Counted from the first letter of the stretch, positions 51,955 through 60,552 are shown. The stretch: 64,000 nucleotides of DNA from Pedobacter nyackensis (GCF_900176505.1 NZ_FWYB01000011.1:62001-126000), one strand, 5' to 3'. Made by a program: numbers and translations. The notes: a model not told the origin generated them from the sequence alone.

Positions 51955-53265
51955 TTAAGCTTGTTGTAACTCTGGTATGATGGCTTCTGTCTTCTCTGCT
52001 TCTTTAACCTGGAATTTGGTGATAAACACAAGTAAACCTATAATCGCTACGCCAATCCCAATGTAATGGAAGGCATCGGCGTAGGTGAGGTGTTCTGATT
52101 TGAACAGGAAGCCCACCAGCATTGCGCCAATGTTACCGCCTGCGCCTACAATACCGCTTACCGTTCCAATAGAATTTTTATTGATGAATGGTACGATGCC
52201 GTAAGTCCCTCCATTGGCCATTTTCAGGAAGAGTGCAAAGAATAGCATAGCTATTATGGCCATAGTTAGTGAATGTGTGTGTGCGAAAAGGCTAATTCCT
52301 ACGCCTTCCAACACGAGTAAACCTCCTAGTAGTATTCCTTTTCCCCTAAGCCCGTATGATTTGCCTACTTTATCACTCACATATCCCCCAAGTGCTCTTG
52401 CAAAAATGTTCATCCCGCCAAATATGCTGGCCATGGCTCCGGCCATGATCATCGATGCGCCAAACTGATCTGTAAAAAAGGTGGCTGCTACATTGTCTAC
52501 GGTAATCTCAATGCCAAAACAGGCAGCATAGGCAAGCGCAAGGACCCAGGTACGGTAATCTTTTAGGGCGGTTACAAAAGAACCTTTTTTCGCTGTTTTA
52601 ACGTTCGACTGTTCCAGGTCTTTAAAGTTTCCTGCAGGGGTGTCTTTAGTGTATTTGTAATAAATGAAAGCCATGATCAGTAGGATTATTCCCGGAACAA
52701 CCATCGCTAAGCGCCAGGAGTCGGCCTGGTTCACAAATCCTAATCCGGCAAACCCAGCTGCAATAAGCGGCATAATTAAATTGGTAACTCCACCGCCCAG
52801 GTTGCCCCAACCTCCGGTTACTGCATTGGCTGTGCCCACCACATTGGGTGCAAACATCATTGAGGTGTGAAACTGAGTGATGACAAATGAGGCGCCAATA
52901 ATTCCGATAACAAAGCGGAATAATAAAAAGCTTTCATAGCTGTTGCTTAGCCCAATACACATTACAGGAATAGAGCCCACTGCAAGCAGTATGGTGTAGG
53001 ATAAACGGGGGCCTAAAGTATCGCAGAGTTTTCCAATAATTAAGCGGGCAATAATTGTAGCTGAAACGGAGGCAATGATGATGTTGCCAATTTCACTTTT
53101 ACTCAAATGCAACTGTTCCCGAATCAGTGGCATTAAGGGGGCAACTCCAAACCAACCAAAGAAGCAGAAAAAGAAGGTCACCCATGTGATATGAAAGGTT
53201 CGCATTTGAATGCCCTTGGCTGAAAAGATGTTTAGTTTACTTAGTGGTTTAAAGTCAGCAGTCAT
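51955..53265 (-). CDS. Nitrate/nitrite MFS transporter (NarK/NrtP family)
   Basis: 436 residues, twelve membrane helices. Nitrate-signature segments GIIGASFVITQFHTSMMFAPNVVGTANAVTGGWGNLGGGVTNLIMP and AGGNIGAMLVGFLF are the glycine-rich motifs of the NNP family; arginines that bind nitrate are seen in FRFVIG and MANGGTYGIVPFI lies in the second half. It should import nitrate (or exchange it for nitrite) for the reductase encoded 22 nt downstream. The 60-nt gap in front is the longest in the operon and shows no TAnnTTTG box. Confidence 0.93.
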   Translation of the reverse strand: MTADFKPLSKLNIFSAKGIQMRTFHITWVTFFFCFFGWFGVAPLMPLIREQLHLSKSEIGNIIIASVSATIIARLIIGKLCDTLGPRLSYTILLAVGSIPVMCIGLSNSYESFLLFRFVIGIIGASFVITQFHTSMMFAPNVVGTANAVTGGWGNLGGGVTNLIMPLIAAGFAGLGFVNQADSWRLAMVVPGIILLIMAFIYYKYTKDTPAGNFKDLEQSNVKTAKKGSFVTALKDYRTWVLALAYAACFGIEITVDNVAATFFTDQFGASMIMAGAMASIFGGMNIFARALGGYVSDKVGKSYGLRGKGILLGGLLVLEGVGISLFAHTHSLTMAIIAMLFFALFLKMANGGTYGIVPFINKNSIGTVSGIVGAGGNIGAMLVGFLFKSEHLTYADAFHYIGIGVAIIGLLVFITKFQVKEAEKTEAIIPELQQA

Positions 53266-53325
53266 GTTGGTTTAGGTTAAGGTTCTAAAATGATTGATTA
53301 TGGCGCCGTTTTTTGCTTATAATGG

Positions 53326-54522
53326 TTATTTGAAATAATTGTTAAATGGATAGAAATTGATGATGTCATTTTTATTTAGTTGCGCTGAGACTGCCGGCTG
53401 CATGGCGAGCCCATTGGCATTTATGCAAGAAGTAACATCACCTGAGCCATTGAAGGGTAAGAGGTTTAGTCCGCCACAAAGCCCTGTGCTTACAGGGAAA
53501 AACTCTGTTAACGGGTGTTTTTTAATTCTGCTTTCCAAAAGTGGAATGGTTTGAAAAGGTCTGCTTTCAAATCCAAAGCACAGGTATAGGTAATGTTCAA
53601 CAAAAATGGTAAATGTGGTAAGGCAGGAAAGTGGGTTACCAGGTAAGGCGAAAACAATTGTTCCGGAAGGTGTTTTTCCTACCAGTAAGGGTTTGCCTGG
53701 ACGAATACTTACTTTGTGGAATAGTATTTTGACGCCTAGTTCGCGAAGTGCAGCAGGTACATGATCGGCATCGCCAGCTGAAACAGCTCCGTTGATGATA
53801 ACCAGATCGGCTTCCAGCGCAGCTGTTAATGTGGTAGTCAGCTTAGCTTTATCGTCACTCACATGTTCGCATAAAACAGGTTGTATTTTCCATTGTTCAA
53901 AAAGCGATTTTAAAAGGTACTGGTTGCTGTTGCGAATCTGAAAAGGATGGAGCGTGGCGTTGGGGCTAACGACTTCATCACCAGTGGTCACAATAGCTAC
54001 TTTTGGTAAGGCGTAGGCCTGCAGGGTGGCTTTACCAACGGTTGTTAATAAACTTATCACCTGAGGTGTACATCTTAGGGCTGAGGAGAGGAGTAATGTT
54101 CCTTTTTGAGTGTCTTCCCCTTGTTGCGCAATATTCTGATAACTTTTAATTGCGTTTGCGTGCAAAACAACTTTGTCGCCAAATTCTTCTGCATCTTCTC
54201 TTCTGATAATGATACTTGCAGTTTCTGGGGTTGCCGAACCTGTCATTATTTTATAACAGGCACCGGAAACCAAGGGGTGTTTAGCCGGCTGACCAGTAAA
54301 GATGGTGTCTATGATGCTATATTTTCTGATGCCTTTTTCCCAGTCACTTTCCATGATGGCATAGCCATCCATTGCAGCTCTGTTAAAAGGTGGATAATCG
54401 CGGTCTGCATAAATGTTTTCCGCCAGTATTCTTCCGTTGGCTTCTTCCAGGTTAATGGTTTCCTTTTTAAAAGGAGTGGAGATGTTGGAGATGATTTCAA
54501 TAGCTTCTTCAAAAGTCTTCAT
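53326..54522 (-). CDS. moeA: Molybdopterin molybdotransferase
   Basis: 398 residues. MoeA motifs: ADRDYPPFNRAAMDGYAI at the N-terminus, ITTGDEVV-type VTTGDEVVSP, INGAVSAGDADHVP and GTIVFALPGNPLSCLTTF. It inserts molybdate into adenylated molybdopterin made by the MogA/MoaB domain encoded one base upstream. Start ATG at 54522 agrees with the conserved beginning MKTFEEA. Confidence 0.95.
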   Translation of the reverse strand: MKTFEEAIEIISNISTPFKKETINLEEANGRILAENIYADRDYPPFNRAAMDGYAIMESDWEKGIRKYSIIDTIFTGQPAKHPLVSGACYKIMTGSATPETASIIIRREDAEEFGDKVVLHANAIKSYQNIAQQGEDTQKGTLLLSSALRCTPQVISLLTTVGKATLQAYALPKVAIVTTGDEVVSPNATLHPFQIRNSNQYLLKSLFEQWKIQPVLCEHVSDDKAKLTTTLTAALEADLVIINGAVSAGDADHVPAALRELGVKILFHKVSIRPGKPLLVGKTPSGTIVFALPGNPLSCLTTFTIFVEHYLYLCFGFESRPFQTIPLLESRIKKHPLTEFFPVSTGLCGGLNLLPFNGSGDVTSCINANGLAMQPAVSAQLNKNDIINFYPFNNYFK

Positions 54523-54523
54523 A

Positions 54524-55438
54524 TTAATGCCCTCCTCCCTTCATCATTTTTCGGGCATGGAATATGCCGGGTAATACTGCTTCCAGAGATTCTCTTGCGC
54601 CATCCGTGCTGCCTGGAAGGGTAAGGACCAGGGTATTTGATATTGATCCCGCTACCGCGCGGCTCATCATAGCCATAGGCGTGCGCATTTGTCCGAAATT
54701 GCGCATGGCTTCGGTAATGCCATCTGCATCGCGCTCCAGTATTTCTGATACTGCAGTTACTGTATTGTCGCGGGGACCTAATCCGGTTCCTCCTGTAGTG
54801 AATATAAAATGAACATCTTCGGCTACCCATTTTAACAGTTGTTGCTGGATGAGTTCTTTATCGTCTGCAACGATTTCATAGGCTGCTACTTTTGCGTTTA
54901 CCTGCTCCAGCATTTGTCTGATCATCACCCCGCTTTTATCTTCTCGTTTCCCCGCGGCGGTTGAGTCGGAGCATACCAAAATGGCGCAAACAGGAGGGGT
55001 TGAAAAATATTTTTTGCGGTCGCTTTTGCCACCTGTTTTTTGTAATAGTTTAATGCCTCCGATCTCCAGGGTGGTGTCAACGGGTTTAAGCATATCGTAA
55101 ATTTCTAAAGCTGCTATAGAAACTGCGGTTAGCATTTCCATTTCAATACCTGTTCTTCCTATAGATTTGGCGTTTCCGCTAATCGTGATTCCTGGTCTTT
55201 CTGTGTCATTGATCTCGAAGCTGATGTCCATGCCATCTATAGTTACCGGGTGGCAATGTGGGAGCAGCTGAGGGGTAAGCTTAGCGCCTAAAAATCCGGC
55301 GGCTCTGGCTACATCAAACAGATTGCCTTTAGGTAATTCATTATTTCTGATTAAGGCGATGGTTTCTATTGTGCAATAAATCACCGCTACAGCATGTGCT
55401 GTTCTTAATGTAATCTGTTTACCGGTGATATCGCGCAT
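54524..55438 (-). CDS. MoaC-MoaB (MogA) fusion, bifunctional Moco biosynthesis protein
   Basis: 304 residues. Residues 1-150 are MoaC (RDITGKQITLRTA, KGNLFDVARAAGFLGAKLTPQLLPHCHP, EMEMLTAVSIAALEIYDM), the cyclic pyranopterin monophosphate synthase working with MoaA. Residues 155-304 are MogA/MoaB-type adenylyltransferase (ILVCSDSTAAGKREDKSG, FTTGGTGLGPRDNT, LTLPGSTDGARE). Fusing the first and the penultimate pathway steps is known in some bacteria as MoaCB. Both halves keep their motifs, so both may be active. It sits between the MoeB-like gene (3 nt) and moeA (1 nt). Confidence 0.92.
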   Translation of the reverse strand: MRDITGKQITLRTAHAVAVIYCTIETIALIRNNELPKGNLFDVARAAGFLGAKLTPQLLPHCHPVTIDGMDISFEINDTERPGITISGNAKSIGRTGIEMEMLTAVSIAALEIYDMLKPVDTTLEIGGIKLLQKTGGKSDRKKYFSTPPVCAILVCSDSTAAGKREDKSGVMIRQMLEQVNAKVAAYEIVADDKELIQQQLLKWVAEDVHFIFTTGGTGLGPRDNTVTAVSEILERDADGITEAMRNFGQMRTPMAMMSRAVAGSISNTLVLTLPGSTDGARESLEAVLPGIFHARKMMKGGGH

Positions 55439-55441
55439 GGG

Positions 55442-56518
55442 TCAGAGTTTTTGAATTTGGTAATTGAGATTTGTTATGTCGTTGAAATTTGTTATTCCAT
55501 TTTTTAGACTGAATGCATTTTTATAGCCATTTGCCCGTAGCCATTTGGCTGCCTGCAAACTTCTAACTCCGGTTTCACAGTAGAAGTAAAAATGCTGCGT
55601 GAAAGCAAATCTGTTTAAATCAAGTAGTTTTAGTTCTGGTAATGGAATGTGCTTGCCGCCTATATTTTGAATTGCTCTTTCTGCTGCAGTTCTCACATCG
55701 ATCACCTCAATGCCTATCGTCTGTGTCTTTCCTGCAAACTCTTCCGCTGTCAGTTCAATAGTTTTTTGTAAAGTGTTAAACCTGGAAATGCTTTTGTTGG
55801 CCGAAAATTTATTCGGGTAATAGGTGGTAAAGGTTGTCTGATTGTTCAACGACTCGAAAGACAGTAGTTTTCCGATTAATACATCCTCCTGTTGCAAGAT
55901 GATTTTTATAACCTCATTAGCCATCATGGTTCCAATGATATTGGTTGTAATCATGTAAGCGCCAGTGTCTGCGCATGAAGGGATACCTGCTTCCTGGTCA
56001 GGTTCTGGGAAAAGACAACGAAGTGTTGCCGATTTTTGATAGTTGAATACTGTTAGGTGTCCGTCACTTTGGAAAATAGCCCCATAAACCAAGGGTTTGT
56101 TTTTTATTACACAGGCGTCATTGATTAAATACCTTGCATGAAAATTGTCAGTAGCATCTACGATAATATCATATGGTTCAATCAGTGTTAAAATGTTCTC
56201 TTCGTTCACAAAAAAGCAATGTTCATGATAAAGCAGGTAAGGGTTTTTAAGCCTGAGTGAATTGATTGCAATGGTTGTTTTAGACTTTCCGGTATCCGCA
56301 TAATTAAAAAGCGTTTGCCTCGAAATATTTGAAGTGCTGATGATGTCTCCATCGGCAATGCCGATATTTCCTATTCCGGCAGCAGTCAGCGCTGTAAGAC
56401 ATGGGCAACCTAGTCCTCCTGCACCTATTACAAGAACCTTTGCACTGTTCAGCTTATGCTGACCAGTCATGGCTATAAAGTCTAACTTTAAATGACTCTT
56501 GTAATAGTTCTTGTTCAT
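55442..56518 (-). CDS. MoeB/ThiF-type adenylyltransferase with C-terminal rhodanese domain
   Basis: 358 residues from the ATG at 56518, the codon that gives the normal N-terminus shortly before HLKLDFIAMTGQHKL. The E1-like domain has GAGGLGCPCL, the adenylate-binding D-x-I-x-x-S-N-x-x-R pattern (DGDIISTSNISRQ) and PSCADTG with the conserved cysteine. The usual two CxxC zinc pairs look incomplete: the first has only one cysteine (TLRCLF) and the second is not found. A rhodanese domain with active CETGVRS closes the protein. It would activate MoaD and supply sulfur for the thiocarboxylate. ThiF function is less likely given the Moco setting. Confidence 0.85.
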   Translation of the reverse strand: MNKNYYKSHLKLDFIAMTGQHKLNSAKVLVIGAGGLGCPCLTALTAAGIGNIGIADGDIISTSNISRQTLFNYADTGKSKTTIAINSLRLKNPYLLYHEHCFFVNEENILTLIEPYDIIVDATDNFHARYLINDACVIKNKPLVYGAIFQSDGHLTVFNYQKSATLRCLFPEPDQEAGIPSCADTGAYMITTNIIGTMMANEVIKIILQQEDVLIGKLLSFESLNNQTTFTTYYPNKFSANKSISRFNTLQKTIELTAEEFAGKTQTIGIEVIDVRTAAERAIQNIGGKHIPLPELKLLDLNRFAFTQHFYFYCETGVRSLQAAKWLRANGYKNAFSLKNGITNFNDITNLNYQIQKL

Positions 56519-56550
56519 GCTCAAACGATCTTTTTTGTTACAATTTGTGC

Positions 56551-56895
56551 TTAGTTCTTTAGGCCTATATATACTAGTCCATTCTCTATTTTTACCGGAT
56601 ATGTTTGTATCGCACATTCATCCCCACTGAGGCATTCGCCTGTTGCCAGTGAAAAGGTTTTTTTATGAAAGGGACAGGCTATCTTAGGATCTTCTCCTGA
56701 GGACCCGATCATTCCACGACTTAGGGCCATTTGCTGGCGGTGTGGACAAAGATTTTGCGTAGCATACCATTCATTTCGGCGGGTAAAGTAAAACAGTGCA
56801 ATTTGATCATCTCCACATTTCACACATACTCCACCATTCTCTACCGCATCCTCTACGCGGCAGGCTGCAAACCAGTTTGTTGTTGTTTCTATCAT
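56551..56895 (-). CDS. nirD: Nitrite reductase small subunit (Rieske-like)
   Basis: 114 residues, one Rieske domain with intact cluster ligands C50, H52 (CPH) and C74, H77 (CPFH). Many NirD proteins have lost these ligands, so a bound [2Fe-2S] cluster here is worth noting. It partners NirB in NADH-dependent reduction of nitrite to ammonium. The gene is 17 nt behind nirB and 32 nt before the MoeB-like gene. Confidence 0.92.
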   Translation of the reverse strand: MIETTTNWFAACRVEDAVENGGVCVKCGDDQIALFYFTRRNEWYATQNLCPHRQQMALSRGMIGSSGEDPKIACPFHKKTFSLATGECLSGDECAIQTYPVKIENGLVYIGLKN

Positions 56896-56912
56896 GATTT
56901 CTGTCTTTGGGG

Positions 56913-59426
56913 TTAAGCTAATGTCCAGTCAGCTGCTTTTTTCTGACCGCGCATCTCATCAAATTTTACACTAGGATCTTTTTCTTCTGGTGCATTTACA
57001 AAGTGATTAAATCGTTTTCTGATTTCCGGGTCTTCAATGGCTGTTTTCCATTCGCATTGGTAGCTGTCTACCAGCGCCTGCATTTCCAGCTCCCATTGTT
57101 CTGCCATGCCCAGGCTATCATTTACAACCACATTTCGTAAGTATTCCATGCCGCCTTCCATCTTGTTCAGCCATGGAGCGGTCCGCGTTAAAGGATCGGC
57201 GGTGCGGATGTAAAACATTAAAAAGCGGTCAATGTATTTAATGCAGGTGTCGCTATCCACATCAGCAGCAAGTAATAGGGCATGCTGCGGTTTGCTGCCT
57301 CCATTGCCGCATACATATAGGTTCCAACCTTTTTCTGTGGCTATAATTCCAAAATCTTTGCTTTGTGCTTCAGCGCATTCCCGGATGCAGCCACTAACGG
57401 CTGATTTTAATTTGTGAGGTGCGCGCAGTCCTCTGTAACGCTCTTCTATTCTGATGGCGTAGCTAACACTATCATGTAAGCCGAATCTGCACCAGGTGCT
57501 GCCAACGCAACTTTTTACGGTGCGTAAGGCTTTGCCATAAGCGTGCCCGCTTTCAAAACCAGCAGCTATTAGTTCTTCCCATATTAAGGGAAGGTCACTT
57601 AGGTGTGCGCCAAACATATCTATACGTTGTCCGCCGGTTATTTTGGTGTAAAGGCCGTATTTTTCTGCAACCTGACCTATAACAACTAGTTTCTCGGGAG
57701 TAATCTCTCCTCCCGGGATACGTGGAACCACAGAGTAGGTGCCTCCTTTTTGTATATTAGCTAAAAAGCGGTCGTTACTGTCCTGGGCGGTATCATTACC
57801 TTTTTTAAGAATCATGTCATTCCACAGACTCGCTAGAAGCGATGATACCAATGGTTTGCAAACTTCGCAACCATCTCCTTTGCCCAGATTATCCAGTACT
57901 TGCTCGTAACTTTTTAGGTTATGTATTTTTATCAGATCATAAAGTTCCTGTCTGCTTAAATGAAAGTGCTCGCAAACTACATTTCTAACGTATTTGCCAT
58001 TTTGTTTCATGGTATGCAACATGAGGTCTTTTACCATAGGTATGCATCCGCCACATCCTGTTCCTGCTTTTGTGCATTTCTTCAATGCGTCAACTGATTC
58101 GCAACCATCTTCATTCACTGCATTACAGATTGTGCCTTTTGATATGCCTTCACAGCTGCAGATTAGCGCGTCGTCCGGAAGTCCTGCCAGTCCTGCGTTT
58201 TCTGTTTGGGAGCTGCCGCCTCTTGAACCTAGAATAAGGTCTTCAGGGTTGGGTGAGAGTAATATTTTGTTATTTACAGTTTGGAGCAACATGTTGTAAG
58301 CTTCAGCTTCTCCGATCAATATCCCGCCAAGTAGTTGTTTTCCATCATTGCTGATGTTGATGCGCTTATATATGCCTTTATGACTGTCTTCAAAAATAAT
58401 AGATCTTGCATCCGGTTCTGTTGTGAAAGGGTCTCCAAAACTTGCCACATCCACACCAATCAATTTTAGCTTAGTGCTCATGTCAAAACCTTTGAAGGTT
58501 TTGTTATCGTCACACAGTTTAGCTGCTGCTACCTCGGCCATTTCGTAACCCGGGGCAATTAATCCATAAATGTTATGATCAAAGAGAGCGCACTCGCCTA
58601 TGGCAAAAACTGCGGGATCACTGGTTTGCATATATTCATTTACAATAATCCCGCCTCTTGTTCCTACTTCAATACCCGAAAGTTTAGCTAATTCATCTCT
58701 TGGTCTTATTCCGGCAGAGATAACCAGCATATCTGTTTTTAATTCACTGCCATCATTAAATTTTAATGAGCTTATGCGGTCTGTGCCTTCAATACTGCTT
58801 GTCCCTTTATTGGTGTAGATGTTCAGGCCTAATGCTTTAAGTTTGCTTTGCAGCATTCCGCTTCCGGCGCTGTCAATTTGCCTGGGCATTAAACGAGGCG
58901 CAAATTCTATTACGTTTGTTTCTTCAAGGTTTAAGTCTATCAAGGCTTTTGCTGCCTCGAGGCCTAGTAATCCCCCTCCTAATACAGCACCTGTTTTAGC
59001 ATAAGCTGTATAATTTTTGATCAAATTAAGGTCTTCGATTGTTCGATATACAAAAACGCCTTCTTTATCTATGCCAGGGATATCAGGTACAAAAGGAGCA
59101 GAGCCTGTAGCAATAATTAAATAATCGTAGGTTACTGTAAGACCTTTTGAAGAGTGTATTGTTTTATTGTCCCTGTCTATTTCTTTTACAGGGTCATTTA
59201 GATAAAGTGTTATTCCTTGTTCCGCATACCAGGTTTCTGTAGACAAAGATAAGTCGTCTGCAGATTTTCCGTTGAAGTATTCGCTTAGATGGACTCTATC
59301 ATATGCCCTTCTTGGCTCTTCTCCGAAAATTATGAGGTCGAAATCGTTTGATTTGCTTATTATTTTTTCACAAAACTTATATCCGACCATTCCATTTCCA
59401 ATTATGACTATTTTTTTGTGTTTCAT
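56913..59426 (-). CDS. nirB: Nitrite reductase [NAD(P)H] large subunit
   Basis: 837 residues, the normal NirB length. Order: FAD/NAD domain (IVIIGNGMVGYKF, TGSAPFVPDIPG, AVLGGGLLGLEAAKAL, AIGECALF), two BFD-like [2Fe-2S] regions (CSCEGIS...GTGCGGC and CEHFHLS...GDGCEVC), the NIR/SIR ferredoxin-like half and the siroheme/[4Fe-4S] site C640, C646, C680, C684 (CVGSTWC and GCIRECAE). It reduces nitrite to ammonium in the cytoplasm using NAD(P)H. First gene of the operon; a canonical promoter is found about 160 nt upstream. Confidence 0.96.
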   Translation of the reverse strand: MKHKKIVIIGNGMVGYKFCEKIISKSNDFDLIIFGEEPRRAYDRVHLSEYFNGKSADDLSLSTETWYAEQGITLYLNDPVKEIDRDNKTIHSSKGLTVTYDYLIIATGSAPFVPDIPGIDKEGVFVYRTIEDLNLIKNYTAYAKTGAVLGGGLLGLEAAKALIDLNLEETNVIEFAPRLMPRQIDSAGSGMLQSKLKALGLNIYTNKGTSSIEGTDRISSLKFNDGSELKTDMLVISAGIRPRDELAKLSGIEVGTRGGIIVNEYMQTSDPAVFAIGECALFDHNIYGLIAPGYEMAEVAAAKLCDDNKTFKGFDMSTKLKLIGVDVASFGDPFTTEPDARSIIFEDSHKGIYKRINISNDGKQLLGGILIGEAEAYNMLLQTVNNKILLSPNPEDLILGSRGGSSQTENAGLAGLPDDALICSCEGISKGTICNAVNEDGCESVDALKKCTKAGTGCGGCIPMVKDLMLHTMKQNGKYVRNVVCEHFHLSRQELYDLIKIHNLKSYEQVLDNLGKGDGCEVCKPLVSSLLASLWNDMILKKGNDTAQDSNDRFLANIQKGGTYSVVPRIPGGEITPEKLVVIGQVAEKYGLYTKITGGQRIDMFGAHLSDLPLIWEELIAAGFESGHAYGKALRTVKSCVGSTWCRFGLHDSVSYAIRIEERYRGLRAPHKLKSAVSGCIRECAEAQSKDFGIIATEKGWNLYVCGNGGSKPQHALLLAADVDSDTCIKYIDRFLMFYIRTADPLTRTAPWLNKMEGGMEYLRNVVVNDSLGMAEQWELEMQALVDSYQCEWKTAIEDPEIRKRFNHFVNAPEEKDPSVKFDEMRGQKKAADWTLA

Positions 59427-59587
59427 GATCTTAGAATTTTATTATTTTGAGTGTAATTGAATTTGCAATATGGATTGTTGATGTTTTGTTTTGTATTTTA
59501 ATCTAATTTGTTGTTTTTGTGCTTTAAATATTTGTATTTATATGGTTTTGTTGGTTGTATTTTGATTTTTGTATTGTTTCTGTTATT

Positions 59588-59618
59588 CAAATGTATGTTT
59601 TTGTGAGGTTAAAATCAA
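59588..59618 (-). promoter_or_regulatory. nirB operon promoter
   Basis: On the minus strand TTG (59618-59616), 20 nt, TACATTTG (59595-59588). Complete Bacteroidota consensus. The start site should lie near 59584, giving a leader of about 155 nt. Confidence 0.6.
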
Positions 59619-59624
59619 AATAAT

Positions 59625-59638
59625 ATGATATTAATCAT
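59625..59638. promoter_or_regulatory. FNR-like operator
   Basis: Perfect palindrome ATGAT-ATTA-ATCAT, i.e. the FNR core TGAT-N4-ATCA (59626-59637) with A/T instead of T/A at the outer positions. Its centre (59631.5) is about 48 nt upstream of the predicted nirB start and about 71 upstream of the sumT start, a position suited to activation of nirB. Confidence 0.5.
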
Positions 59639-59704
59639 TGAATAATTTATTTTTCATCGTATTTTTAATTGTTTATATAATTTTTATCAGTTATTTTGTG
59701 GAAT

Positions 59705-60442
59705 ATGTCGGAAATATTAGATGATTTTGGGTTATTTGTAATAGGAGGGGGTCCGGGAGATCCAGAATTGATTACTTTAAAAGGATATCGGGTCTTAAAA
59801 AGAGCGGAAGTGATACTTTATGATAATTTAATCAACACAAAGCTATTAGAACTGGCTCCGAAGGATTGTAAAATGATATATGTGGGTAAACAACCTTATG
59901 GAAACTATACTCCGCAGGAAGTTATTCATGATCTGATAAAAGAATATGCCTTAACACATAAGGTGGTGGTTCGTTTGAAGGGAGGAGATCCTTTTATTTT
60001 TGGAAGAGGATACGAAGAAGTTCTTTTTGCTGAAAAACATGGGATACCAGCTCATTATATACCTGGAATCAGCAGCATGCAAGCTGGTGGGTTCAGTGGT
60101 ATTCCTTTAACACATCGTGGGGTTAGCGAAAGCATGTGGATTATTACCGGTACCAAAAAAGATGGTAGTTTATCTAAAGACCTTAAGTGTGCAATCAACA
60201 GTTCTGCAACGGTTGTTATTTATATGGGGATGAAAAAACTGGTAGAAATCGCTGGGATTTATAAGGATGCAGGGCTTGGAGATATGCCGGCAGCAATTAT
60301 TCAACATGCAACATTGCCAAATCAGAAAAAGGTTGTTTGCAAAGCTGAAGATCTTTCTATAGCTGCTGCAGAGGGTGGACTTACCTATCCTGCAATCATT
60401 ATTATCGGTAAAGTAGCAGACGCCCGGAGTTTTGAGTCCTGA
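59705..60442 (+). CDS. Uroporphyrinogen-III C-methyltransferase (siroheme synthesis)
   Basis: 245 residues from the ATG at 59705 (an in-frame TTG lies three codons before). SUMT/CobA family: GGGPGDPELITLKGYRVL, the YGNYTPQEV segment, VRLKGGDPFIFGRGYEE, PGISSMQAGG and IPLTHRGVSES. It methylates uroporphyrinogen III twice with SAM to precorrin-2, the precursor of the siroheme in NirB. The dehydrogenase/ferrochelatase partner (CysG N-terminal, SirC/SirB) is not in this window. Divergent from nirB and sharing its control region. Confidence 0.93.
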   Translation: MSEILDDFGLFVIGGGPGDPELITLKGYRVLKRAEVILYDNLINTKLLELAPKDCKMIYVGKQPYGNYTPQEVIHDLIKEYALTHKVVVRLKGGDPFIFGRGYEEVLFAEKHGIPAHYIPGISSMQAGGFSGIPLTHRGVSESMWIITGTKKDGSLSKDLKCAINSSATVVIYMGMKKLVEIAGIYKDAGLGDMPAAIIQHATLPNQKKVVCKAEDLSIAAAEGGLTYPAIIIIGKVADARSFES

Positions 60443-60552
60443 TACATTCACCGACTATTTTTCACAGTTCACCGGGGCTTTGTTTATTTCTGCCTTGTTA
60501 ATCTTTTAACTGTGTGGCAGACCCTGCATCTTTATGCTATAATTTATAAGCT

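Larger units (their letters stand above)
59427..59704. promoter_or_regulatory. nirB-sumT divergent control region with G-poor nirB leader
   Basis: 278 nt without a gene. It contains the nirB promoter, the FNR-like palindrome and a near-consensus sumT promoter (TTG 59669-59671, 19 nt, TTATTTTG 59691-59698, six bases before the ATG). The part transcribed as nirB leader (59427 to about 59581) is very asymmetric: by hand count the RNA would hold about 5 G and 28 C in 155 nt, the rest A and U. Confidence 0.6.

Noticed and set aside
53266-53325. TGATTGATTA in the 60-nt gap before the nitrate transporter as a second FNR site
   Set aside because: It lacks the TGAT-N4-ATCA symmetry, and no TAnnTTTG box lies in the gap.
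42859-60442. Recent horizontal transfer of the nitrate island
   Set aside because: No integrase, tRNA junction, insertion sequence or flanking repeat was seen, and base use was not measured, so transfer stays unproven.
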